The position numbers were made by a program, and so were the translations under genes. Shown here one piece after another: positions 43,374 to 53,240 of a stretch of DNA of 64,000 nucleotides. Source of the stretch: Amycolatopsis sp. NBC_01480 (lineage in GTDB: Bacteria; Actinomycetota; Actinomycetes; Mycobacteriales; Pseudonocardiaceae). Location: NCBI RefSeq assembly GCF_036227205.1, contig NZ_CP109442.1, positions 9,114,001-9,178,000 of the forward strand, read 5' to 3'. The notes below the pieces were generated by a model. That model had not been told where the DNA came from. It was given only the letters and a program-made list of their open reading frames with translations, and did not search any database. Within the stretch, counting starts at the first letter, position 1. Every line of letters begins with the position of its first letter.

Positions 43374-43508
43374 GAAAACCCTCCCCGGGAAGCGCCGCTG
43401 ATCACGATCGGGTCGAGACTAGCCGCCCCTGTACAGAGTCCTCACAGGCTGTGCCCATACACTGCCGCTACCTCAGACGTGTGACATCGAGCGGAAACTG
43501 GAGGGCGG

Positions 43509-44396
43509 GTGGCGACCAACCAGCAGCGCCGTGAAGCCGCGAAGCGGAAACTCGAGCGGCAGCTCGTACGCCGGGCGGAGCGGGCGAAGCGACGCAAGAT
43601 CGTCGGCGCTGGTGTGGTCGGCGGTGTCGTCCTCATCGTGGCCGGTGTCGTGGTGTGGGTCGTGAACAGCGGCGGCAGCAGCAGCGACACGGCGGCCGCC
43701 TCGCCGCCGCCTTCGTCCAGCTCGGCCCCGGTGCCGTCGCTCACGAACATCCCGACGCAGCGCACGGCCATGCCGACCCGGCCCAAGGCCCTGCCGAACC
43801 CGACCACGTGCACCTACGCGGCCGACGCGCAGAGCCCGACCGGCGCGAAGAAGCCGACCGTGCCGGACGGCAAGAACGTGCCGTCCACCGGGAAGGTGAC
43901 TCTCACCTTCAAGAGCACCGCGGGCGACATCCCCGTGACGCTCGACCGGGCTCTGGCGCCGTGCACCGTGCAGAGCATGGTGAGCCTGGCCCAGCAGGGC
44001 TTCTACACCGACACGATCTGCCACCGCCTCGGCGTCACCGACCTGCAGATGCTGCAGTGCGGCGACCCGAACGCCAAGGGCAACGTGCAGACCGACGGCC
44101 AGGGCGGGCCCGGGTTCACCGTGCCGGACGAGTACTTCACCGGTGAGAAGTACGGCCGCGGCATCCTCGCGATGGCCAACACCGGCCAGCCGAACACCGG
44201 CGGCAGCCAGTTCTTCATGGTGTACGGCACCGCCGACCTGCCCGCGACCTACACGATCTTCGGCAGCATCTCGGACGAGGGCCTCAAGGTGCTCGACCAG
44301 ATCGCGAAGACCGGCATCGGGGCGGTGGGCCAGGACGGCGCGACCGGCGAGCCCAAGAACCCGGTGAAGTTCACCGCGGTGACCGTCTCCGCGTGA
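43509..44396 (+). CDS. Membrane-anchored peptidylprolyl isomerase (cyclophilin type)
   Basis: A 295-residue protein that should speed proline cis-trans isomerisation in proteins outside the membrane. The N-terminus is basic (RREAAKRKLERQLVRRAERA) followed by one membrane segment (about 34-53), a Ser/Pro linker, and a cyclophilin domain (about 125-293) with ICHRLGV, GGPGFTVPDEYF, GILAMANTGQPNTGGSQFF and TYTIFG. The catalytic arginine is the one in CHRL. The GTG at 43509 is the start. Its place next to relA and the MBL gene matches mycobacteria (ppiB). Confidence 0.9.
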   Translation: MATNQQRREAAKRKLERQLVRRAERAKRRKIVGAGVVGGVVLIVAGVVVWVVNSGGSSSDTAAASPPPSSSSAPVPSLTNIPTQRTAMPTRPKALPNPTTCTYAADAQSPTGAKKPTVPDGKNVPSTGKVTLTFKSTAGDIPVTLDRALAPCTVQSMVSLAQQGFYTDTICHRLGVTDLQMLQCGDPNAKGNVQTDGQGGPGFTVPDEYFTGEKYGRGILAMANTGQPNTGGSQFFMVYGTADLPATYTIFGSISDEGLKVLDQIAKTGIGAVGQDGATGEPKNPVKFTAVTVSA

Positions 44397-44397
44397 G

Positions 44398-45183
44398 GTG
44401 GATTTCCCGCTCGAGCTGAACGGCGCCCCGCCCGGCGTGGCGGGCCTCGCGTCCGCGATGGGTGGCTACGGCCACTTCACCGCGATGCAGGTCCGCGACG
44501 GGCGGGTGCGCGGTCTCGGCCTCCACCTGAGCCGGCTGGAAGCGAGCACCCGGCTCCTGTTCGGCAGCAAGCTCGACACCGAGCTGGTCCGTTCGCACTT
44601 GCGCCACGCGATCGCCGGGCACGCGGCGCTGTCCGCGCGAGTCGTGATCTTCTCCCGGTCCAGCAGCGACGAACCGGTGATGGCGCCGGAGATCCTGGTC
44701 CGGACCGGGCCGCCGCACGAGCCGGTGACCGAGCCGATCCGGCTCAAGTCCGTGCGCTACCAACGGGATCTGCCGCAGGTGAAGCACCTCGGCACGTTCG
44801 GGCTGATCCACCACTCCCGTCAGGCGCGCCTCGCGGGATACGACGACGCGATCTTCGTCGACGACGCCGGGCGGATCAGCGAGGCGTCGATCTGGAACGT
44901 CGGCTTCCTGTCCGGCGGCACGGTGGTGTGGCCCGAGGCGGCGGTGCTGCCCGGTATCACGTACCTGGTGCTGGAGCAGCAGCTGCGCGCGGCGGGCGTC
45001 CCGCAGGAGGTCCGCCCGGTGTACCCCGGTGAGCTGCCGGGGTTCGACGCGGTGTTCCTGACCAATTCCGAGACGATCGGCCGCCCCGTGGCCTCAGTGG
45101 ACGGAGTGCCGCTGCGCTCGGACCCCGCCGCCGGGCGACTGTTGCGCGAGGCCTACGAAAGCGCGGCCTGGGACGAGATCTGA
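44398..45183 (+). CDS. Class IV aminotransferase
   Basis: A 261-residue pyridoxal phosphate enzyme of fold type IV (branched-chain aminotransferase/ADC lyase group). GLGLHLSRLEASTRLLFG and the catalytic Lys in LPQVKHLGTFGLIHHSRQA, then DDAGRISEASIWNVGFL and LPGITYLVLEQQL, are family hallmarks. The GTG start is 1 bp after the cyclophilin stop, so the genes are tightly linked. The substrate (for example aminodeoxychorismate or an amino acid) is not clear. This gene is not part of the mycobacterial block order and has been added here. Confidence 0.85.
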   Translation: MDFPLELNGAPPGVAGLASAMGGYGHFTAMQVRDGRVRGLGLHLSRLEASTRLLFGSKLDTELVRSHLRHAIAGHAALSARVVIFSRSSSDEPVMAPEILVRTGPPHEPVTEPIRLKSVRYQRDLPQVKHLGTFGLIHHSRQARLAGYDDAIFVDDAGRISEASIWNVGFLSGGTVVWPEAAVLPGITYLVLEQQLRAAGVPQEVRPVYPGELPGFDAVFLTNSETIGRPVASVDGVPLRSDPAAGRLLREAYESAAWDEI

Positions 45184-45192
45184 GCCGGGCCG

Positions 45193-45972
45193 TCAGCGGT
45201 AGGTGAACTTCGGCGGCCGCCGGTTGAGGAACGCGTCGACGCCCTCCGCGTAGTCCTCGCCGTGCAACGCGGCGAGCCGGATCTCCTCGACCTCGGCGTC
45301 GGTGCTTTCCTGGCCCGCCACGATCTTCTCGATGATCCGGTTCATCCCGCGGACCGAGGCCTGCGAACGCGAGCACAGCGTCGCGACGAACGCGGCCGTC
45401 GCGCCGGCCAGCTCCTCGGCCTCGAAGACGTCGTTCACCAAGCCGATCTCCCGCACCCGCACCGCGCCGACCAGCTCGCCCGAGAGCAGGAAGTACTTGG
45501 CGTTGGCCGGCCCGACGAGCGAGACCAGCTGCCGCGTCGAGTCGAAGTGGTAGACGATGCCGAGCTTCGCCGGGGTGATGCCGAACCGCGCGCCGGCCGC
45601 GGCGAACCGGAAGTCGCACGCCACCGAAACCTGGCAGCCGCCGCCGATGCAGTTGCCCTGGATCATCGCCACCGACGGCTTGCGCATCGCGGTCAGCGCG
45701 CTGACGGCGCCGTCCACGGCCTTGTCGTACGTCGCCGCGCCCTCGGCGGTGGAACGAAGCTCGCGGAACTCACTGATGTCCGCGCCGGCCGAGAAGTGCT
45801 TGCCCGCGCCTTCGAGCACCAGCACCTTGAGCGCCGGGTCTGCTTCGACCTGCGCCACGACGTCCGGGATCGCCGACCACATGCCGTAGGTGATGGCGTT
45901 CATCTTCTCCGGCCGGGCGAACGTCAGCCGGGCGACCTCGCCGTCGCGGGTGAACTCGAATCCGTCGGTCAT
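45193..45972 (-). CDS. Enoyl-CoA hydratase/isomerase family protein
   Basis: A 259-residue crotonase-fold enzyme. FARPEKMNAITYGMW starts the domain, HFSAGADISEF forms the first part of the oxyanion hole, and IQGNCIGGGCQVSVACDFR the second. FGITPAKLGIVY is also typical. The position that is Glu in classic hydratases is not obvious, so it may be an isomerase, hydrolase or other member. ATG at 45972 was chosen over 46038. It is divergent from the alpha/beta hydrolase at 46147, with a 17-bp perfect inverted repeat in between. Confidence 0.86.
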   Translation of the reverse strand: MTDGFEFTRDGEVARLTFARPEKMNAITYGMWSAIPDVVAQVEADPALKVLVLEGAGKHFSAGADISEFRELRSTAEGAATYDKAVDGAVSALTAMRKPSVAMIQGNCIGGGCQVSVACDFRFAAAGARFGITPAKLGIVYHFDSTRQLVSLVGPANAKYFLLSGELVGAVRVREIGLVNDVFEAEELAGATAAFVATLCSRSQASVRGMNRIIEKIVAGQESTDAEVEEIRLAALHGEDYAEGVDAFLNRRPPKFTYR

Positions 45973-45995
45973 GCCCAGCACCCTACTGTGCCATT

Positions 45996-46088
45996 CATTA
46001 CCAATCCGGCCACAGTCACGGCGGACTCGACTAAGCACCAGCCGTCACCACCCGCTCGGTCCGCCTACTTTTGGCCGGATTGGTAATG
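45996..46088. promoter_or_regulatory. 17-bp perfect inverted repeat in a divergent promoter region
   Basis: CATTACCAATCCGGCCA (45996-46012) and its exact complement TGGCCGGATTGGTAATG (46072-46088) flank 59 bp between the divergent enoyl-CoA hydratase and alpha/beta hydrolase genes. Each arm points the same way relative to its gene, as expected of two binding sites for one regulator, one per promoter. Confidence 0.65.
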
Positions 46089-46146
46089 GGATCGCCCTGC
46101 GCGAAACTCCTGGTTGTGACCGGGCCGTCGCACTAGCGTCGGCCGC

Positions 46147-46986
46147 ATGGGGATGATCGAGGCGAACGGGGCCCGGTTCGGCTACGACGAAGCCGGGGAG
46201 GGGCCTGCGGTCGTGCTGCTGCACGCCGGGCTCGCGGACCGGCGGATGTGGGACCACCAGTTCACCGCGCTGGCCGAGCACCACCGCGTGATCCGCTACG
46301 ACCGGCGCGGCCACGGCGAATCCGACGGCCCCGAAGGAACCGTTTCGCACCACCGTGACCTGCTCGCGGTGATGGACGCCCTCGGCGTGGACGAGGCGGC
46401 GCTGGTCGGCTCCTCGATGGGCGGCGCGTACTCACTGGACGCCGCGCTGGCCGCGCCCTCGCGCGTCCGCCGGATCGCCCTCGTCGGCGCCGGTCTGTCC
46501 GGGCACGAGTGGCCGGCGGACATGGCGGCCGAGATGTGGGCGACGCTCCGGGCCGCGGTCCCGCCGGAGCGGCTGGAGCAGTACCAGGCGCACACGGCTG
46601 AGCGCGTCGACGAGGCCGACGTCTCCGCCGCCGCCGAGGCCAACGCGCGCTACTTCATCGTCGGTCCACATCGGACTCCCGACGTGCTGGATGCGCGGAC
46701 TTGGTCGATGGCCAAGGAAATGTGCGAGCTGGTCTACCGCCGGGCCTGGAACGGTCCGAAGTGGACCGAGGACGTCCCGGCCACCCGGCCCCGCCTCGCC
46801 GAGATCGCGGCGCCCACCCTGGTCCTCATCGGACTGTCCGACGCCTCCGGCCTGCTCGCCCTCGCCGACCTGTTCACCACGGCCATCCCCGGCGCCCGGC
46901 GGCTCGACCTGCCGGACACCGGGCACCTGCCGCCGATGGAACGACCGGCCGAGACAACCCGGGCACTGCTGGACTTCCTGGCCTAG
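46147..46986 (+). CDS. Alpha/beta hydrolase
   Basis: A 279-residue cytoplasmic serine hydrolase. The nucleophile elbow is GSSMGG (Ser90), [16 protein letters not shown] holds the oxyanion loop, and [11 protein letters not shown] the catalytic His; the Asp is probably in LIGLSDASG. It resembles the 3-oxoadipate enol-lactonase and proline iminopeptidase-like group, but substrate cannot be called. Its TAG stop overlaps the relA stop codon on the other strand within CTAG. It is divergent from the enoyl-CoA hydratase gene and probably shares its control. Confidence 0.87.
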   Translation: MGMIEANGARFGYDEAGEGPAVVLLHAGLADRRMWDHQFTALAEHHRVIRYDRRGHGESDGPEGTVSHHRDLLAVMDALGVDEAALVGSSMGGAYSLDAALAAPSRVRRIALVGAGLSGHEWPADMAAEMWATLRAAVPPERLEQYQAHTAERVDEADVSAAAEANARYFIVGPHRTPDVLDARTWSMAKEMCELVYRRAWNGPKWTEDVPATRPRLAEIAAPTLVLIGLSDASGLLALADLFTTAIPGARRLDLPDTGHLPPMERPAETTRALLDFLA

Positions 46987-49346
46987 GAAGCCGAAGTCAC
47001 CCGGTACACGTCGTAGACGCCTTCCACGCCCCGGACCACCTTCAGCACGTGGCCGAGGTGCTTGGGGTCGCCCATTTCGAACGAGAAGCGGCTGACCGCG
47101 ACCCGGTCGCGTGAGGTGGTGACCGACGCGGAGAGGATGTTGACCTTCTCGTCGGCCAGCACCTTCGTCACGTCCGACAGCAGGCGGTGCCGGTCGAGGG
47201 CCTCGACCTGGATCGCGACCAGGAAGACCGACGAGGCGGACGGCGCCCACTCGACCTCGACCAGGCGCTCGGGCTGGGCGCGCAGGTCGTCGGCGTTCGT
47301 GCAGTCCGTGCGGTGCACGCTGACGCCGCCGCCGCGCGTGACGAAGCCGAGGATCTCGTCGCCCGGCACCGGGGTGCAGCAGCGCGCCAGCTTGGCCCAG
47401 ATGTCGCCGGCGCCCTTGACCACCACGCCGACGTCGTTGGAGCCGCGGCGCCGGGTGACGGTGGACGGCGTGGCCCGCTCGGCCAGCTCCTCCTCCGCCT
47501 CGTCGACGCCGCCGAGCAGTGCCACCAGCCGCTGCACCACGTGCTTCGCGCTGGTGTGGCCCTCCCCCACGGCCGCGTAGAGCGAGGAGATGTCGGCGTG
47601 GCGCAGCTCCTTGGCGACCGAGCCCATGGACTCCGCGGAGACGAGCCGCTGGATCGGCAGCCCGACCTTGCGGACCTCCTTGGTGATCGCCTCCTTGCCC
47701 GCGTCGATCGCCTCGTCGCGGCGCTCCTTGGCGAACCACTGGCGGATCTTCGCCCGCGCCTTGGGCGAGCCGGCGAACTGCAGCCAGTCGCGGCTCGGCC
47801 CGGCGCTTTCCGCCTTGGAGGTGAAGATCTCGACGACCTCGCCGTTCTCCAGCTTCCGCTCGAGCGCGACCAGGCGGCCGTTCACGCGGGCGCCGATGCA
47901 GCGGTGGCCCACCTCGGTGTGCACGGCGTAGGCGAAGTCGACCGGCGTGGAGTCGGCGGGCAGCGTGATCACGTCGCCCTTCGGCGTGAACACGAAGATC
48001 TCGCGCGCGGCCAGCTCGTAGCGCAGCGACTCGAGGAAGTCGCCCGGGTCGGCCGCCTCCCGCTGCCAGTCGAGCAGCTGGCGCATCCAGGCGATCTCGT
48101 CGACGTCGACCGAGTTGGCCCCGTTGCCGCCGTGGGTGCCCTTGGTTTCCTTGTACCGCCAGTGCGCGGCGATGCCGTACTCGGCGGTGCGGTGCATCTC
48201 GTAGGTGCGGATCTGGACCTCGAGCGGCTTGCCGTCCGGCCCGATCACGGTGGTGTGCAACGACTGGTAGACGCCGAACCGCGGCTGCGCGATGTAGTCC
48301 TTGAACCGGCCGGGCACCGGCTGCCAGAGCGCGTGCACCACCCCCATGGCCGCGTAGCAGTCGCGCACGTCCTCCACCAGGATCCGCACGCCGACCAGGT
48401 CGTGGATGTCGTCCAGGTCGCGGCCGCGGACGATCATCTTCTGGTGGATCGAGTAGTAGTGCTTCGGCCGGCCCTCGACCTTCGCGGTGATCCGCGAGGA
48501 CACCAGGTTGCTGGTCAGGTCCGTGATCACCGAGCGCAGGTAGGTGTCGCGCGAGGGCGCGCGGTCGGCCACCAGCCGCACGATCTCGTCGTACTTCTTC
48601 GGCTGCAGGATGGCGAACGCGAGGTCTTCCAGCTCCCATTTCACCGTGGCCATGCCGAGCCGGTGGGCCAGCGGGGCGAGCACCTCGAGCGTCTCGCGCG
48701 CCTTGCGGGCCTGCTTCTCCGGCGGCAGGAAGCGCATGGTGCGCATGTTGTGCAGCCGGTCGGCCAGCTTGATGACCAGCACCCGCGGGTCCTTGGCCAT
48801 CGCGATGACCATCTTGCGGATGGTCTCCGCCTCGGCCGAGGTGCCGAGCTTGACCTTGTCCAGCTTGGTCACGCCGTCGACCAGCTCGCCGACCTTGTCG
48901 CCGAAGTCGGCCTTCAGCTCGTCGAGCGAGTAACCGGTGTCCTCGACGGTGTCGTGCAGCAGCGCGGCGACCAGCGTGGTGGTGTCCATGCCCAGCTCGG
49001 CCAGGATCGTGGCGACGGCGAGCGGGTGCGTGATGTACGGGTCGCCCGACTTGCGCCGCTGCTCGCGGTGCAGCTCCTCGGCGACGTCGTAGGCGCGTTG
49101 CAGCAGCGCCAGGTCCGCGTTCGGGTGCAGCTCGCGGTGGATGACGGCGAGCGGCTCGAGGACCTGCTTGACCGGGGCGGCGCGCTGGGCGGTGATGCGG
49201 CGCGCCAGCCGGGCCCGGACGCGGCGTGTCGCGGACGGGGTGGGCGCCGCGCCGTTGGGCTTCGGCGCTGGCACGGCCTGCGCGCCCCGCCCACCGGCGG
49301 CGTCCTTGGCGGGCGACGCTGCGTCGAGCTCCTGGCTCACCCGCAC
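46983..49346 (-). CDS. relA: Bifunctional (p)ppGpp synthetase/hydrolase (Rel)
   Basis: A 787-residue stringent-response enzyme that makes and breaks (p)ppGpp on ribosomes. In order: HD hydrolase domain with [12 protein letters not shown] and [13 protein letters not shown] (the HDxxED metal motif is intact), synthetase domain with [14 protein letters not shown] and [22 protein letters not shown] domain ([20 protein letters not shown]), zinc-finger-like [10 protein letters not shown], and C-terminal ACT domain. The first ~45 residues are a variable extension. The start is the GTG at 49346. It follows apt, as in mycobacteria. Confidence 0.95.
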   Translation of the reverse strand: MRVSQELDAASPAKDAAGGRGAQAVPAPKPNGAAPTPSATRRVRARLARRITAQRAAPVKQVLEPLAVIHRELHPNADLALLQRAYDVAEELHREQRRKSGDPYITHPLAVATILAELGMDTTTLVAALLHDTVEDTGYSLDELKADFGDKVGELVDGVTKLDKVKLGTSAEAETIRKMVIAMAKDPRVLVIKLADRLHNMRTMRFLPPEKQARKARETLEVLAPLAHRLGMATVKWELEDLAFAILQPKKYDEIVRLVADRAPSRDTYLRSVITDLTSNLVSSRITAKVEGRPKHYYSIHQKMIVRGRDLDDIHDLVGVRILVEDVRDCYAAMGVVHALWQPVPGRFKDYIAQPRFGVYQSLHTTVIGPDGKPLEVQIRTYEMHRTAEYGIAAHWRYKETKGTHGGNGANSVDVDEIAWMRQLLDWQREAADPGDFLESLRYELAAREIFVFTPKGDVITLPADSTPVDFAYAVHTEVGHRCIGARVNGRLVALERKLENGEVVEIFTSKAESAGPSRDWLQFAGSPKARAKIRQWFAKERRDEAIDAGKEAITKEVRKVGLPIQRLVSAESMGSVAKELRHADISSLYAAVGEGHTSAKHVVQRLVALLGGVDEAEEELAERATPSTVTRRRGSNDVGVVVKGAGDIWAKLARCCTPVPGDEILGFVTRGGGVSVHRTDCTNADDLRAQPERLVEVEWAPSASSVFLVAIQVEALDRHRLLSDVTKVLADEKVNILSASVTTSRDRVAVSRFSFEMGDPKHLGHVLKVVRGVEGVYDVYRVTSAS

Positions 49347-49450
49347 CTCCTGCTGCTCGTGCGGCCTTCGAACCCCCAGGGTAACCGCTGGGCCGCCCGG
49401 CCTCTCCGCCCACGCCCATTCGGAGGGTGACCCGGCACGCCCCGCAACGC

Positions 49451-49499
49451 GTTGAAGGCCTCCTTATCTGCGTCTCACGCAGGCAAGAAGGCCTTCAAC
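49451..49499. repeat. GAAGGCC palindrome family, copy 2
   Basis: Arms GTTGAAGGCCTCCTT (49451-49465) and AAGAAGGCCTTCAAC (49485-49499), with an inner CTGCGTCTCACGCAG. It is related to the copy at 19360. It lies 11 bp after the apt stop codon, between apt and relA. Confidence 0.85.
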
Positions 49500-49509
49500 G
49501 ACGGCAAGG

Positions 49510-50028
49510 TCAGCAGATCTGAAGCGAATGCACCGATCGGCCGCCGAGCACCGCGCGCCCGCCGAGGCCGGCGAGTTCGAGCACCACGGAGATGCCCGTG
49601 ACCGAGGCGCCCGCGTCTTCCAGCAGTTTGCCGGTGGCCGCGACCGTTCCGCCGGTGGCGAGCACGTCGTCGAGCACAGCGATGCGCTGGCCGGGGCGGA
49701 CGATGCCGGCGGGCAGCTCCACGCTGGCGGTGCCGTATTCGAGCGCGTAGTCGACCCGGCCGGCCACCGACGGCAGCTTGCCGGGCTTGCGCACCAGCAC
49801 CACGCCGAGGCCCTGGGCGTACCCGACGGCCGCGGCGAGCAGGAAGCCACGGGCCTCGACGCCGGCCAGCAGCTCGACGCCGGGGTCGAGGGTGCCGGCC
49901 AGCGCGTCGGTCACCGCGGCGAAACCGGCGGCGTCCGCGAAGAGCGGGCTCAAATCGCGGAACAGCACGCCGGGCTCGGGAAAGTCCGGCACCTCGGCGA
50001 TCAGGCCGAGGGCCTTGTCCAGATCCAT
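49510..50028 (-). CDS. apt: Adenine phosphoribosyltransferase
   Basis: A 172-residue cytosolic enzyme that turns adenine and PRPP into AMP (purine salvage). VPDFPEPGVLFRDLSPLF starts it, GVEARGFLLAAAV and RKPGKLP follow, and the PRPP-binding motif is IAVLDDVLATGGT. It ends shortly after, the usual length. It starts at an ATG 5 bp after the secF stop codon and should be cotranscribed with secDF. The order secD-secF-apt-relA is standard for actinobacteria. Confidence 0.95.
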   Translation of the reverse strand: MDLDKALGLIAEVPDFPEPGVLFRDLSPLFADAAGFAAVTDALAGTLDPGVELLAGVEARGFLLAAAVGYAQGLGVVLVRKPGKLPSVAGRVDYALEYGTASVELPAGIVRPGQRIAVLDDVLATGGTVAATGKLLEDAGASVTGISVVLELAGLGGRAVLGGRSVHSLQIC

Positions 50029-50033
50029 CCGGG

Positions 50034-51311
50034 TCAGCGCTTCCGCTTCGCCGAGGACACGCCACCACGACGCGGCTTCGACTTCGGCGTGCGCGCCGAA
50101 ACGCTGGCCGCCGCCGCGTACGCCTTCTCCTTGCGGAGTTCGGCCGCGAGGGCTTCGTCATCGGCGGCGTCGAACTCCTCGTCACCGCCGCGGGCAGCCG
50201 CCTTCTTCTCCTGGCTGGCCCGGCGGGCGCGGACGCGCTCGGCCTGCTGCCGGTACTGCGGGTCGCGCATCTTGAAGTCGACCAGCAGCGGCGTCGCCAG
50301 CGCGAGCGAGGACAGCACGCCGACCAGGGTGCCGGTGAGCTGCACCAGCGCCAGGTCCTGCAGTGTGCCGGAGCCGAGCAGAATGTAGCCGACGATCAGC
50401 AGGCCCAGGATCGGCAGCAGCGCGATGAACGCGGTGTTGAACGACCGCATCAGGGTCTGGTTCAGCGCCAGGTTCGCCGCCTCGGCGTACGTGCGGCGCG
50501 TGAGGCCGAGCAGGCCGCGGGTGTTCTCGCGGACCTTGTCGAACACCACCACCGTGTCGTACAGCGAGAACCCGAGGATGGTCAGCAGGCCGATCACCGT
50601 CGCCGGGGTCACCTCGAAGCCCGCCAGCGAGTACACGCCCGCGGTGACCACGATGTCGTGCAGCAGCGAGACCAGCGCGGCCATCGCCATCCGGGTGTCG
50701 AAGTAGATCGCCAGGAAGATGACCACGGCCACCAGGAACACCAGCAGCGCGATGATCGCCTGGCGGGAGATCTCCCCGCCCCAGGACGCGCTCACCGCGC
50801 TGTCGCTGATCGACGCCTCGCTCGCCTGTCCGTTGCTGCCGATCGGCGCGTAGTCGGTGAAGATCTGCTGCTTGACCTTCGCGACCCTCGCCGCGTCGAG
50901 CGTCTCCGAGCGGATCTGGATGGTCGAGGCGTTGCCGGTGCCGACCTTCTGCGTCTCCGACGGCTGCTCGCCGAGCGCCTTGGAGAACGAGCCGATCACC
51001 TGCTGGGTGCTGATCTCGCCGTGCGCGCCGTGGGCCGGCAGCTGGATCTGCGTGCCGCCCTCGAACTCGATGCCCCAGGTGAACCCGCGGAACACCATCG
51101 AGCCGATGCACACCAGCACCAGCGCCGCGAAGAAGATGTACCAGCGCTTGCGCGCGCCGATGATGTCGAACGCGCCCGTGCCGACGTACAGCCGGTGGAA
51201 CACGCTCTCCTTCTTGGCCTTGCCGCCCTTGGCCGCAGCGGCCCCGTCGGTGGCGGGGGTCCCGGTGGCGTCGGTGGTCTCGGGGCCGGTGCCCTGCTCT
51301 TCCTCGCCCAC
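50034..51311 (-). CDS. secF: Protein translocase subunit SecF
   Basis: A 425-residue membrane protein that, with SecD, uses the proton gradient to help secreted proteins finish crossing. After an Ala/Gly/Lys-rich N-terminus comes the first membrane segment, the motif FRGFTWGIEFEGGTQIQL, an extracytoplasmic domain, and five membrane segments with VGVLSSLALATPLLVDFK near the end. The C-terminal ~80 residues are charged and low-complexity (rich in Lys, Arg, Ala). It starts 1 bp after the secD stop codon. Confidence 0.93.
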   Translation of the reverse strand: MGEEEQGTGPETTDATGTPATDGAAAAKGGKAKKESVFHRLYVGTGAFDIIGARKRWYIFFAALVLVCIGSMVFRGFTWGIEFEGGTQIQLPAHGAHGEISTQQVIGSFSKALGEQPSETQKVGTGNASTIQIRSETLDAARVAKVKQQIFTDYAPIGSNGQASEASISDSAVSASWGGEISRQAIIALLVFLVAVVIFLAIYFDTRMAMAALVSLLHDIVVTAGVYSLAGFEVTPATVIGLLTILGFSLYDTVVVFDKVRENTRGLLGLTRRTYAEAANLALNQTLMRSFNTAFIALLPILGLLIVGYILLGSGTLQDLALVQLTGTLVGVLSSLALATPLLVDFKMRDPQYRQQAERVRARRASQEKKAAARGGDEEFDAADDEALAAELRKEKAYAAAASVSARTPKSKPRRGGVSSAKRKR

Positions 51312-51312
51312 G

Positions 51313-53037
51313 TCAGGCCTCCTTCACGTTCGAGCGGCCGACCGAAGGACGCGCGGCCTTGCGCTGCGAGCCCAGCTGCTGCACGGCGCCGAGGCCGAGG
51401 TGCCGGGGGTTGGACAGGAACGCCGACTTCGACGTGGAGAACAGCGACACCAGCGGGTGCGTGACCAGGTAGACGACCACCAGGTCGAGCACCGTCGACA
51501 TGCCCAGGGTGAACGCGAAGCCCTGCACGTCGCCGACCGCGATCACGTACAGGATTGCCGCGGCCAGGAAGCTCACCGCGTCGGACGCCAGGATGGTGCG
51601 CCGGGCGCGGACCCAGCCGCGGCCCACCGCGGACCGGAACGTCCGGCCCTCCCGGATCTCGTCCTTCAGTCGTTCGAAATAGATGACGAACGAGTCGGCC
51701 GTGATGCCGATGGCGATGATCAGGCCGGCGATGCCCGCGAGGTCGAGCGTGTAGCCGATCCACCGCCCGAGCAGCACCAGCACCGCGTACACCAGCAGTC
51801 CGGAAAGGACCAGCGAGAAGATGGTCAGGATGCCCAGCAGCCGGTAGTAGAACAAGCAGTAGATGAACACCACGATCAGGCCGATCGCGCCGGCGATCAG
51901 GCCGGCCTCCAGCGAGGCCAGGCCGAGCGTGGCCGAAACCGTGGTCGCGTCCGAGGAGCTGAACGACAGCGGCAGCGAGCCGTACTTCAGGATATCGGCC
52001 AGGTTCTTCGCGTCGGACTGGGTGAACTGCCCGGTGATCTGCGTGTTGCCGCCGAGGATGGCCGACTGGATGGTCGGCGCCGAGACCACCTGCGTGTCCA
52101 GCACGAACGCGGCCTGCGACTGCACGTTCGCCGAGGTGAAGTCACCCCAGATCTTGCTGCCGGCCGAGTTGAACGTCATGTCGACGGTCCACTGGCCGCG
52201 CGTCTGGTCGTAGCCCGAGGAGGCGGTGGAGATGTCCGTGCCGGGCAGGAACTCCGGGCCCAGCACGTACTTCGTCGCGTCCTTGTCACCGCAGGCGACC
52301 AGCGGCTTGCTCGAGTCGTCGTTGCCCTCCAGCGGGTCCGCGACGTTCGGCGCGCAGACCAGGGAGGCCATCGCGGCCTGCTGCGCGGCCTGCGCCTTGG
52401 CCTGGTCGGTCGAGGCCAGGTCGGGGTTCTGCCGGACGGCCTGGGCCTTCTCGATCGGCGTCTGCTGCTTCTGGCCGCCGGACGGCGGCGCGGGCGAGGT
52501 GCTCGGCGTCTGCGCGGGCGCGCCGGCGGCACCGCCGCCACCGCTGGCCGGGGGCGACGAGGGGGTGCCCGAAGAGGACGGAGGCGTGGACGGCTTGCCC
52601 GAGGGCGGCGTCGAGGGGGTGCCCGAGGCGGGCGGCGGCGTGGCTCCGGCCGGGGTGTTCGGCTGCGAGGTGATCACCTTGCGGAAGCCGAGCTTCGCGG
52701 TCTGGCCGAGGTTCTTCGCCTGGTCGCCCTGCTCGCCCGGGACCGTGATGACGACGTTGTTGCCGTCCAGCAGGACCTCGGCGCCGGCCACACCGATCCC
52801 GTTGACGCGGGTCTCGATGATCTGGCGCGCCTGGTTCAGCTGATCGCGGTTGGGCTGGCTGCCGTCGGGCGTGCGCGCGGTCAGCGTGACCCGGGTGCCG
52901 CCCTGCAGGTCGATGCCGAGCTTCGGGGCCGGCTTGCCGCCGCCGGTGAAGAACACCAGCGCGTACAGCACGATCACGATCAGGGCGAAGAAAGCGAGAT
53001 AACGTCCCGGGCGCAGGTGCCCGGCCGATGGTGCCAC
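51313..53037 (-). CDS. secD: Protein translocase subunit SecD
   Basis: A 574-residue partner of SecF. LGIDLQGGTRVTL is the SecD motif after the first membrane segment. The extracytoplasmic P1 domain is interrupted by a long Pro/Ser/Gly stretch (about residues 145-200), as in other actinobacterial SecD proteins, and then gives way to five membrane segments with IAIGITADSFVIYFERLKDE. GTG at 53037 was chosen, preceded by GAGGAG at about 11 bp; in-frame codons further upstream are less convincing. Confidence 0.92.
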   Translation of the reverse strand: MAPSAGHLRPGRYLAFFALIVIVLYALVFFTGGGKPAPKLGIDLQGGTRVTLTARTPDGSQPNRDQLNQARQIIETRVNGIGVAGAEVLLDGNNVVITVPGEQGDQAKNLGQTAKLGFRKVITSQPNTPAGATPPPASGTPSTPPSGKPSTPPSSSGTPSSPPASGGGGAAGAPAQTPSTSPAPPSGGQKQQTPIEKAQAVRQNPDLASTDQAKAQAAQQAAMASLVCAPNVADPLEGNDDSSKPLVACGDKDATKYVLGPEFLPGTDISTASSGYDQTRGQWTVDMTFNSAGSKIWGDFTSANVQSQAAFVLDTQVVSAPTIQSAILGGNTQITGQFTQSDAKNLADILKYGSLPLSFSSSDATTVSATLGLASLEAGLIAGAIGLIVVFIYCLFYYRLLGILTIFSLVLSGLLVYAVLVLLGRWIGYTLDLAGIAGLIIAIGITADSFVIYFERLKDEIREGRTFRSAVGRGWVRARRTILASDAVSFLAAAILYVIAVGDVQGFAFTLGMSTVLDLVVVYLVTHPLVSLFSTSKSAFLSNPRHLGLGAVQQLGSQRKAARPSVGRSNVKEA

Positions 53038-53240
53038 GGTGCTTCGGTCTCCTCGGACTGGGTGTGCCCCACTGGTTACGGTGAGCGAGCCGGGAGGGGT
53101 CTCCCGGACGCTGCTGGGCATGACTATGGCGGCGGACACGCACGCAGCACCGAGACAGTACTCGGTGCTGCGTGAGCCCGGCGTTCACCCGTACCGACTT
53201 TCGTCGGCCGCGGGCGAGTCACTGCCCGACCAGCGGGAGG

